This document shows, in pieces, positions 12,001 through 24,000 of a DNA stretch of 64,000 bases. A model generated the notes under the pieces. The model ran no database searches. It saw nothing but the letters and a program-made list of their open reading frames with translations, and was not told the origin of the DNA. The stretch covers positions 31,051,334 through 31,115,333 of the forward strand of contig NW_024037074.1 in the NCBI RefSeq assembly GCF_015706575.1, given 5' to 3'. How positions within the stretch are numbered: position 1 is the first letter of the stretch; each line of letters begins with the position of its first letter. Source of the DNA: Patiria miniata (lineage: Eukaryota; Echinodermata; Asteroidea; Valvatida; Asterinidae). The translations under genes and the position numbers were made by a program.

Positions 12001-15000
12001 CCAAACATAGTAATGTGCATGATGGATTGACCTAAGCTTGAGGTACACATTTTTTTATTGTATTTTGATCATTAATTTGCATTTTTTTTTCAAAATGTTG
12101 TAAAATTAAATCCTTTTTTTTTTTTTCTTCACATAACTTATTTATTACCCTTGAATGAATATGCCCAGTCTGGCACAAAATAAACCCAAAATGATATGTC
12201 ATTAGACCGACTATTCCTGTAAAATCTCGCCATTTGTTTCTGTCAACTTGCGAGCTGTACAGACACAGCCGTAGGTCTGGAAGCCCATTACCGACATGAC
12301 CCGAATCGTGCAAATAGCTACTTACTGTATGATACCAACGTAGTCGTGGACATACTGCGGCTTTTCTGTCTTCCATTTACCCAGAAACCCCATGATGATT
12401 GTGTTGGGCTTGATCTTACCCAGACCACCAATCTAGACAGAAACAAACAAAATTTACATTAACGCTGCAAAAAGCGAAAAATCCAGATCAAAACTGGTTT
12501 AACTTTCTCGTTTTACGTTTTTGCAACACTGAATTAATTTTCTCAAGGACCTGCTCACCATGGTGTTTATCTCCGATTTCCTAGGCATGAAACGACCAAG
12601 GATATTCTATTCACCCTGGATGGGATGCTAGCCCATCGCAGGTTACTCCCCAGCTAATGCCAGTACATGTACTTTTTTTAACTCCCGGGTGGAGAGAGAA
12701 AAGTGGGGGTAAAGTAGCTTACCCAAGGACACAACATATGGCCAGCAGCTGGATTAGAACCCATGACCCTCTGATAATGAGTCATAAACCACTAGCCACT
12801 AAGCCACACTCCCCCTCACACGCCTACCTGCATGAGTGCCTGTGCCCCGGTCCTTAGCGTAGGGCTTGCTACCATAGCTGGGAATGCTTTGATTTTCTGA
12901 AAGTCCAGCCATTTCTCGTGTGAGTCCGTTAGAAGCTCCATCAAATTTGTATTCTGTTCACCCTGTATAAAAAATTTAGACAAAATGTTTCCATAAAAAG
13001 CTTAGCTTCTATACGCTAATTAACAGGCTAAAGAAATTAATTTTTAAAAATCCTTTCTCCCAACTTTTAAAGAAAACTGTGTCTTTGGACTGAATTTCGT
13101 GAAGTTGGATTTTTGAGCCAAAACTTGGAATTTTTGATGACCGCGGATACGGATTTGTTTTTGGTTTTTGGACATTTGGGTAAAAACCTGAAATGTTTTT
13201 TTCCTCCCTGGATCCTAGCTGTAGTGAGCTGAAATCTTCAGGGGATTCATTTCTGGCCTCTACCCACCTCGTTTGAACATTTGACTGAATTTCGTGATGT
13301 TAGATTTTTGGGCCAAAACTTGGAATTTTTGATGAATCAACCACGCTTTATGTCGTTTATGGTTATGCTCCAGACAATTTGCAACTGTAGCATATTACTT
13401 ATGATCTGCACCGCTAGGTTCTGATCAAAATGCTTTGCAAGGACAAGATTTTGTCAAATCAAGTGTAGTAGATAACTTTCTTCACCTCTAGGTTCTGATC
13501 ATAATGCTCCACATTTCACAATGACAAGCTTTTGTCTACTTGCAGACAGCTTGCGACTGTAGCAGATTACTTATGATCCCCACCACTAGATTCTGATCAT
13601 AACACTGCAAAACGACAAGATTTTGTCTAATTGCAGACAACTTGGAACTGTAGCAGATTTCTTATGATCAGAACAGCAAACCGCTATGCTCCACAAAGAC
13701 ACGTTGTCTTTTTTTTTCAAATTGAAAAACAGTTTGTGACTATGGTAGATTATTTACACTCAGAACTGGAATACCGCAACGATTCTTGAGGACAAGCTCT
13801 TGTCAAATCACAGACAACTTGTGACCATAGCAGATTACTTACTGTCAGCACTGCTCCGCATATGAGAAGGCTTGTGCTCTTGGTGATATGGGAGACGAAG
13901 TGAACCAGGGCAGGCCTGCACTCGGGGGGACCAGTCAATGCAATAATCTGTGGCCTGCATGGGGAAATACAACAATCCACATAATTGAAACGAAGAGGGA
14001 ATCAAACCTGGGACCTCCGGATTGCCGTTCCGGTGCTCTACCAACTGAGCTACCAAGCTCTATTGTGTTAGTTTCCCAATTTGTCATTGTCTATGTTCAT
14101 GGGACACTGATCGAAAGATATGAGCCATGCTATGGGGAGAAAATGTCGTCCTCTGCAGTGCACGCAAAGACAGGATAGGTATGTGTTATGACATGGGAAA
14201 CCTCCCTGGTACACATTGATTTCTTGCAAGTAACTGACAAATCAAATGGGGACGTGAACCAGTGAAAATACATGGAATGGATAGGTATGTAAAACGACAC
14301 CATAATGTTGAAATGACAGCTGCGTGTTTCCTCACCTGAACGTTTTGACGTGTGCGGGTATTTGGTTCAGCTTCAGTGTGTTGGTCAGCGCTTGTTTGTA
14401 GATGAAAGCCTGGTTGGAAGAACCCCAATTGATCTCTAACAGACAGAGATTGAAATAAGAACAAATTTACACAGTTAATTTGAGTGTATACCGAAGGAGA
14501 GTCAGGTTGGCACAGTTCATTCCTCAACTTCCATCTCGGTGACTCGGGTTCCAATCCATCCGACATGGGTTTCCAGTCTCTGCCATATTCTATCTAGCTA
14601 TGGCCTGAAATAATGGGGGACTGTAACTCTCATCCCTACAAATTAGGATTGCTTCATGTTTTTTTTATCTCTTAGTTCCTTCGGGCTTCAAAAGAGGAAC
14701 CCAGAAGATGTGTTGAACTAGAGATATTAGATGAACAAAATTTATTTAGGCAATGTCATGGTCACTCGCATGACATTTTGTCTGCCCATCTTTGGTACAA
14801 GTGAAAACATATAAGAAAACTAGTAAAAAAAAATAATAATATTACACACTACTATTAACCACTTCACATCGGATGATGTGTTAACACGATCTGGCTGTTT
14901 TTATACACAGGCATGGCTGACGGGTTGAAACGACAAGCGTGCTTCGACTCGTCTCCGAATGACGTCTAAACACACTAATCCCCAAACTTTTTTTACACAC

Positions 15001-18000
15001 ACACAAAGTCCGAGAAGTCTGTGGAGGCAGACCGTGTGTTGTACTTGAACTTGGCTGCTGTGCACGGCCTGTTGTACAAGTTATGCACCGTGGGCACACC
15101 CCGGAGTATTGAAACATATGAGGTTTCAGCAAGAAATATCATACAAATACTGTTGAAATGACTCTTGCGAATCAGTCTTTGTGGTGTTTGGCTGTATATC
15201 AAAAGTTGGCTGCTATATCTTGCCTTTTTTGAAAATCGATTCCCAGCAAGAAATGGTTAAAACTACGTGGTAGAGGGCCAAAAGGAAATGTTCAATTGTT
15301 AATCTCTCAACACACAATTCTACCTTACAAGGTATAAAGAGAAAAGACTGAGGCACCCTCTATCATAGTTTTAGTTTTAGCTGGTTCCCAATGACCTACC
15401 TGGTTTCGTGTTGTGCACATACATGTACAGCGCCGTCACTATAAAGATGGTGATGAGTGCTGCGTACCAGTTAATCAAGAACATGACCCCCATGCATAGT
15501 ACAGCGGCCAGCAGGGCCACCCACATGTTGTAGTAACGGAATGCCGGACGCCAACCTACAGAGAGAAAGTAACACGTTAAAGCCTATTACAATATTGATC
15601 TTTATGGAAGTTTGGACTCCATGGGCGCGTGTGCGCGTTCCTTCACTAACCCCTAGCCATGATGAACACGTAAACGACGCTGACCGGCTATTCAGAGTGT
15701 GTTGCGCATGTATTTCGAAGACTGCACGCCCACGCGCCCTCTCCTGTATGTGAAGTCAGGTACGAATATTTTGTTTCAAACTCCCGATGCCTTTATATGG
15801 ATTATGAAGGCCTCGTTTTTTCGCCCCCAAAAACCTCTATCTTGCGTTGCAAAGGGACGACAGAGGTACGTTCATTTGATGTAAATCCTTGCTAAATAAC
15901 GTGACGTCAAAGTCTCATGTTTGAAAGGATTGATTCTACAAAAACAAACTTTAAAAATTGTAAGCACTACGTCCCGTGTTAGATACATCGACTGCTGTCC
16001 TAATTTAAATGAGCCACTATTTGACACATTTATATTACACAATTCCAGGGGTTAAGATCACGCAAGGCATGATGGGAACCAATATGGCGCAGACAGATTG
16101 TACCCATGGTAACGAGGCTGGGAAGTTGCCCCTTTGAGGCCAAATGCCATTCTGGGTTCCAGTGATATAGACAAGACGATTTCTGAGACTTCAAACAAAA
16201 GCTCACATATAATGGAACATCAGATTTAAGTCAAACTAGAATAAGCACACACAGTGGATTGTGGAAATGTACAAATAGGTGTTAAAAATTATAATTTCAT
16301 TTGGGAAGTGAATCTCTCAAAGGTCTTCAAATGATCTTGAGGTGGTTCTAGTTGAGATTTGGCCTCTAAAAAAATTAAAAATTACCTGACAATATAATTA
16401 ATTTAGTTTCTTTGTCTTTCATTCGATGGCCTCAGAAAATTACTCCCACCAAATTGGAGAGTTGCCTGGATACGCATCTTACCTGGCGACTTGGCCAACG
16501 AGGCGGAGAAACAGGAGAAATTGATGAGTGCGTAAGACATCAGGAAGAAATTGGAAATGATGGGAGCAATAGCATTCAGCTCTCCTGCGGGGAACAAATC
16601 AAGAATCCAAAAAAGTCAGATAGAAACGAAACAGGGTTATGAGTAAAGCGTGGTGGTGCCACATCTGCTGGCATGCCGCACTCTGCTCACATGCTGCAAG
16701 ACAAGGCACGCACCAATAGACCGCTTGCAGACGCGTTCGATAATTGACGCACGAAGGTGCGCGACGCCATGTTGTGGGACAAAATGTGCATGGATAGATA
16801 TGCGCTTGACCCACAACATGGCGTCGCGCGCCTTCGCGCGTCGATTATCGAACGCGTCTGCAAGCGGTCTATTAAGGTGACCCTACTGGAAGAAGGAGCC
16901 CGGAATGCGTGCTTAGTACCTAAGTGCAACTCACACAAGCCTGGTGCCACCTCAGAAAATGGCTGTCGCCAAATTTGCCAATTTTGTGTTCTGAGTGGGC
17001 TTTTCCTAATAAAGGCAATAAATATATTCTGTGGAACACACTAAAGCGCTGTAGTTTACATAATACAGGCAGCAACTTGGAATTTAGAAAAAAATGAGGA
17101 AATTCCAAAGCACACAAGACTTTGATAAGGCCAACAAAAAAAAGTCTCCGGTTTCTGGTATGGAGCTTGCCCAAAAAGTGGTGCGGCGACGCGGCCTTTG
17201 TTTTTTTTTTACCTGATTTTTTTGCTTCAAATGTCGGCTGATGACTGCAAATGGTATGAATGGTGCCCGACTAAACTTAGTGCAAATATATATGGGAGTC
17301 CAGAGAGGCCACATAAAGCTTATTCTGGACCATAACCCAATCTAAAAACACGTTAAAATTGTGCAACAGCAGGATTCCAGTCAAACCAGTGAGTTTGGCG
17401 GTTTTGAGACATCATCTTGCATTGAAAAAAAAACTTTTTCATTTTGCCGACGCGCATGGCTACGGCGACGCGCCCGCATACCAGAAACCGGAGACTTTTT
17501 TTTTTTGGCCTAAGTGTTTTCCAATATGTAATGGCATTCATGAGAAGTAAAAAACGAGGAAATCAGCGGATCCGAGGAAAATTGCATGCCTAAATGGGCC
17601 CATACATGTAAATATGCTTCTATTGTCAAGCGACATTCGCTAATATCATGGGTTATCTGGTAATCCCAAATGAAAGGTTATGTGACTCTGCAAATATCAC
17701 AAGAAGGAAGATTGTGTTGATTTACCAATGGCTATACAGGCAGCTGCGATGAAGAACGCCAGGATGTAGGCTCTACGAGGCTCGTCCCCCGCCCCAGTAC
17801 CAACAGCAAAGAACTCAATCTTGGGGAAAATCTTGTCCTTGCACAAAGCCTTTCGGGAAAAAACGAAAAACATGAGAGGTTTTGCACGGGCAGGCATGCA
17901 ACTGGGAATTTAGAAAAAAATGAGGAAACTCAAAACCACACAAGACTTTGTACAGTGTTTTTCAAATTGTAATGGCATTCATGAGAAGTAAAAAAACCCA

Positions 18001-21000
18001 AGGAAATCAGCGAATCCGAGGAAAAGTTGCATGCCTGCAAAGGGGAATGTATCTGCGAAAGCATACAATGAACTGGGTCATTCCATAAATCTGGGGTCCA
18101 AAAGTGTGACATTGTTTGTGTTCCAGTTACACCTGACCTGTGTAATTTGCCATGCAAGTATCATTAAAAGTGACTTCGAACTATTTTTTTTTTTTGGCAG
18201 GTACTTTGCTTCACTTAATCACTCTTGGAATTAAAAGAAAAGATTGACAATAAAGAAAGTGCCGTGAATTAAAAAAAAATCTTATATGAGAATGTACATG
18301 TAACAAGGACACACACCCCAAAAAATTGGACCCCAAATTTATGAATGATCCAGTTATCGTAACCATCATGAACTAGTAATGTATACACTTGAACGTACGG
18401 TGGGAAAAAAAGAAAGTGGATATTCATATTTACTTTAAAGAATGCTAATTTTTTATTGTACAAGAATATGCAATTATTATTATTTGTCACTATTTTTTAT
18501 TTGTATTTATTTATTTTGTTGATATTTCTTAAATGTTTTAATTTTGTTATATATTATTTATTCATTTATTATTAATTTCATATTTTTTTGGGGCGGGGGG
18601 GGGGGGGGGGGTATACACCTGGCAAATTCCCCCACCTGGATTCCGAGCCTGATAAACCATAAACTTGGGGAAAAAGCCAGTAAGAGGCAAATGCTTGCTC
18701 ATATTTTCCCTATGTTGTTTACAGTATGTACCTTTCTACACCTATTTTTACCTGAAACACTTTGGGTGCACTGACAAGACTAGCCAGAGCCGACGACAAG
18801 GTTGCTGCAAAAACACCGGCCAGAACCAACGGGGCAAAACCAGAAATCAGGCTTGCCACCTACAACACAAACAAAGAAAACACAAACAATGAAAACCCAA
18901 ATCATAAAAATGGAACCGTTCACCATTCATGCAGTCTTCCTGAGGTTAAACCTACATAGCAGAAATAAGTAACGATGTTTTTAAACCTATTTAATTTACA
19001 AAACCTTTGAAGCACTTCAACACTTAATTACGTTCGGGCCACACATATGTGACCCGCTCTGCAAAAATGAGTCTGTTGTGGCAAAACTGACATTTTGAGT
19101 TAACTACATTAATGAAATGGGAATGAAATAAGCTTTCATTTGGTATATCATGGACCTCTCTGGGATATTTGGTTGCATTGTTGTGCTTGTTTCATTCTGT
19201 AAAGTTTTTGCAAAGCTAGAAGTGTCTCAATGGAGAAAAAAGGCTCTGAAAAATGACAAATAAACTGTAACTAACCAAGAAAAGCACCAAAGATTCATAA
19301 TTTTTTTCTTTTTCTTACAATATTTACATTTCTGTGTAAGATATTTGAACTAAAACTATCAAACAACCAAAATAAAACAAAAACAAAAAAAATCCAAATT
19401 TTGAGCAAATTTTTACTGTTTCCATTTCAAAATGGCAAAAGCTTGAATTCAAATTATGCGACATCAGACTCATTTTTGCAGAGCGGGTCACATATTTCAA
19501 TAAGTTTTACGTTTTCAATGACTGCCAATGATTTATCATGTCAATCACACTGGTCTGCAGACATAATGAGCATGTGTCAGCCTTCTGTGAATGGCTAAAT
19601 CAGAGATGCCACCAACATATCAATAAAAAGCCTGAAACACTACTAAAAAAAACTGAAACTACCCTTACCCCCTTTCAAAAATGTGTTTTCTGGATGTTTC
19701 AGACCAAATCCAGCACTTTTAATTTGTCACATTTTTTGAAGAAAAAAAAACACCCTGAATTCAGGTTAAAACCTGAAAAGTTGCATCTCTGCTAAATGTT
19801 TAAACGTTTAAACGATTCTGAAAATATTGGCTAAATGTTCACAAAATTAAACGCAAAGTCACAACCTTAATCTCAAAATAAACAGAGATTATATCAGCTT
19901 ACAGAGAAATTGTTCAGTAGTCCGTATTCACAATCCGCGCCAACTTCTTCGCAAGCAGAGGTGAAGTTTCCCGCGATAACGTCTGCGATGTCACCGGTGG
20001 CCTCCCTGGACATGCACGCCCCCAAGACGACCGCCAATCCGGCGTAACTGACTGAGGTCATCGCTATGGCGATCAGGGTGCCCTTAGGAATGGCCATCTG
20101 TGCATCCTGGCAATTTTTGGTTCCAAAGCAAAAAATTAATATAGACGTTACACACTTTTTGTGTTAAAAATGTAGCGTTAATAATGCACTGTAGCTTTAG
20201 TGGAAACCACTTACTGCATGTGAATTGCAAAAAGGAATATAATAACAGACAGATTAATTGTTTATACATGTAAAATTATGGTTAAAAACCACTGAAGTAC
20301 AAGTCTTTGAGAAAACAAGGTAAAAACAAGAGAAAACAGTGCTTTCATTTTTTCGCATAAGCTTCAACAAGCCATTTGCGAGTTAAATTTGAATAAAATC
20401 TGGAACGCTGACTTAATCCAATGCTTTGAACGTTTTAACTTTGCATTCTCCCGACCAAAGAGACTGTTACTATATCACGTGATTCGGGGCAAGCCTTATG
20501 CTCCGGCATGGTCTGGTGTCTTTGAGCCATTCTCACCCATTGTGAACAATGTATTGGTGCTGAGCGTCTCTTAATACGTAACTATGCAAGAGCTTGCCCG
20601 AATCATGTGATTAGCAACAGTGTCTTTGGTCTGAAGAATTCAAAGTTAAAATGTGCCAAGCATTTTGAGCAAGTCAGTGTACCAGATGTTTTTAAAATTT
20701 AGCTCCCAAAAAGGGTATAGGTCACTCGCAAATGGCTCATTCTACTTTGAGTGTCCTCCTTTGAACACTAAAAGTTAAACAATCTTTTTGAGATTAAAAT
20801 TTGTTTTGCGACCCATTTCAAAAATGTGAAGACGTTTTTTGCAATCAAGTTTAGCGCCAAATTGAACAAAAAGCTTGGTTAATTTACATCATTTGATAAA
20901 AACACAAGATTAAAACGTGACAATACACTCTAAAAACTAGCCGTGAATCAGAAACCAAAACTCACTTTGAGGTCCCCTGAAATATTTGCACCTGCCAAAA

Positions 21001-24000
21001 TCCCAGTCGCTGCCGGAAAGAAGATGGAAAATATGGAGAAAAATCCTTCGTTGTCGCGATAGTCCGGACCAAAATTCTGACGAAGAAGCTCAACTGTAAA
21101 AATACAGGAAAAAAAAAATTGGAAAGAGGTTTTTGTTTTAGGCCTGGTTGAGAGTACAATTTTGGAAACGTTTATGGATACTTTGAGCAAAGTGACTAAC
21201 TACAGGGCGAGTTAAAAAGAAATTTACCTCAAATCTTATTTTCAAAATAAAGAACTTAACCCTAACATTCCCAAATCCTCCAAAATCCTCTTTGCAAAAT
21301 GGAGGATTTTCCTAGATTTAGGCTTTGGCAAAACTGTGTGACTGATTTTGGACGATGCACTGTGTCAAGGTCTTAGGCCGGACCTTGTGTTGTTTATGCT
21401 CAGCCGTACATTAATTTAGGCCCATATTATAATTAAAAACCTCTGCACTGCTCCAGGATGTCACTGGCTCTGCCTCAGCATATTGACAGTGATTGCTGGA
21501 GGAGTTTGCAGGATTGCGGCAGTGGTCACCCCTCCAAGGACCACATTCAAGAAATAACGGAGCATTTTGCAGGATTGAGGCTGTATGCAATGTTTACATG
21601 GAGGCAGTTGGTGGATTTTGCAGGATTCAGGCAGTGGTTACCCCTCCAAGGACCACATTCAAGAAATAATGGAGGATTTTGCAGAATTGGGGTTGCATCC
21701 CAGCAAAAATGCCTCTGAGGAGTTAATAGGGTTAAGGTTACTCGTGACTGGGACTCGGACTAGACCTCTGTGACTCGTGACTAGGACTCGATGTTTGGCG
21801 ACTCGAATACAAGTATGTGGGTTGAGTTTTTAGTCCCTACGTGATTTTGGGTTTTCTCCAGCATAGTCTTCCGGGGTGTTTTCCTTCCACTTCTAAAACT
21901 GTAATTTCATCATTGTCTTCTCTCTACAGGTTTCTTCAGGCTTGTGAGCTTACAGTGCCAAGGGCGTTTTTTGAGGAATCCTTTATAGTTTCATTACAAT
22001 TGTTCCTTTACCTTTGTAGTTCTGGAACCCTTGAGCCCTCTCATGGTCCGGAGCAGGGATGAAAGTTCCAACCATCATGTTGACCATTGCGATAACTAGA
22101 AGAAGCAACAGAAACAACTGGGCCTAAAAAAAACCCAAAGAAAGACGTTATGCTGGCAATAATGCAAATTTATTTATTCATCCTTACGTAAAAGTCTATA
22201 CACAATTTACACATCTACTGTGATCCAATTTGGCTGAATTTTTTTGGAGCTGCGCAATTTTACTGCCCGTATCTCCATTTCATAGTTGATTTTATGAAGA
22301 ACATAAGGGCAATTCCACGGTTACTCACCTTACATTTTTGATGTACTTTTGAGATTCCTTGGGCTGTAATTACCTTACTGAAAAGGTTTAAGAACTATTA
22401 TCCCTATGGTAGATAGAGTAGACCTAGACCAACCTCAGCACCAAAGATGACATCCAGAAAAATGTGTTATGTATGATAAACAAGACGCACAAAATTGGTT
22501 ACTTTTTGTAACGTGAGCAACCGATTTTGTGCGTTTTATCATACATAACACACTTTTCTGGATGTCATCTTTGGTGCTGAGGTTGGTCTAGGTCTACTCT
22601 ATCTACCATGGGGATAATAGCTCTTAAACCTTTTCAGTAAGGTAATTACAGCCCAAGGAATCTCAAAAGTACATCAAAAATGTAACGTGAGTAACCGTGG
22701 AATTGCCCATAAGATGTAAGCAGTGTTGTAGTCGAGTCCACCACAAATGACTGGGGATGACTGATATAAGAGGCTTTTTCTCACAGTTCATCTTAACAGC
22801 TTGTGACTCACAAGTCTTCATGAGTCCCATCACAAGTCCTCCAGACTCAAGTCAAGTCACAGGCTCGTCAAAGTGAGCTGGGACAAAAGCATTCCTTAGT
22901 TATTGTTCATCCCCTTGTACACGTACATGCGACGGGATTTGTGAAAGGATTTTGCTCTTGACCAGACTTGCATGGAATCGTGGGGGACTTGATCCAACAA
23001 TGTTGAGCAGGATGTCCATATTAAAGGCAATACAACAATGGTTCTGGGGCTAGAGATGAAGCCAAAGCTGGAGGCACTCTCAACGTTTGACAAACGGCTG
23101 GCGACTTACCCTCGCTTCCCACGCCATTCCGATCATGGTAATCCCCAGTAGCAGGATGAGAGTTGCTTCACCAATGATCCGAACATCATTCTGGGGATCA
23201 ACGATCTTCAAGCCATTGTCCTGCATGGGGGATGGGATGGGTATTTGGGTAGGGGTAGGGGTGGGAGTGGGAGTGAGGGTGGGATGGGGGTCGGAGTGGG
23301 GTCGGAGTGGGGTCGGGGTTGGGGGTGGGAGTGGGGTTGGGGGTGGGAGTGGGGTCAGGAGTGGGGTTGGGGTTGGGGGGGGGAGTGGGGTTGGGGGTCG
23401 GAGTGGGGTCGGAGTGGGGTCGGGAGTGGGGTGGGGGTGTAGGTGAGGGTGGGGTTGGGTGGCAGTGAGGGCAAGAGTGGGGTCAGGAGTGGGAGAGGAG
23501 GAGGCAGATAAAGCACAAGATGGATAAGAATATGTAACCTTGAGCGAGTTCAACCGAGGACCACTGCTGGACTGGTTGTTGATTCATGACATAACTTACA
23601 CCAGTGCATTAACAGAATGTGCTAACGTCTCTAGTCAAAAGATGCTCAAATACATTCTGGGCTTCGCGTGCCTGCGATCAGATCAGGGTTTCGCCATGTG
23701 TGGATGACATAGAGCCCGGTAGGCCGGGGCCAGTTCCTCGGCCCTGGCCACCTTTGGCAAACTGTTACAGCAAATTCAAAGCCATAAACCCATATAGAAG
23801 TCACACCTCAGGGGAATGGGCTCAAATGTTGAGTTTTTACTAAGAAATAGGATTTTCTTTTCAACAAAAATGGACGGGGATAGGTTCTTACTTTTGAGTT
23901 AGAAGGGTTTTTGAGTTTGCAGGTTTTGACTTATTGAGATTTCACTGTATCTATCTATCTTTATCACTTACACGTACAATACAAAACTTGTTTGGACAAA

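Noticed and set aside
13750..14056. Extra ORFs around exon 15
   Set aside because: They are read-through of exon 15 into intron and tRNA-like sequence in other frames.
23080..23553. Pro/Thr-rich ORF of 157 codons
   Set aside because: Mostly the C-rich array; only its distal part is real coding sequence (cotransporter exon 6).
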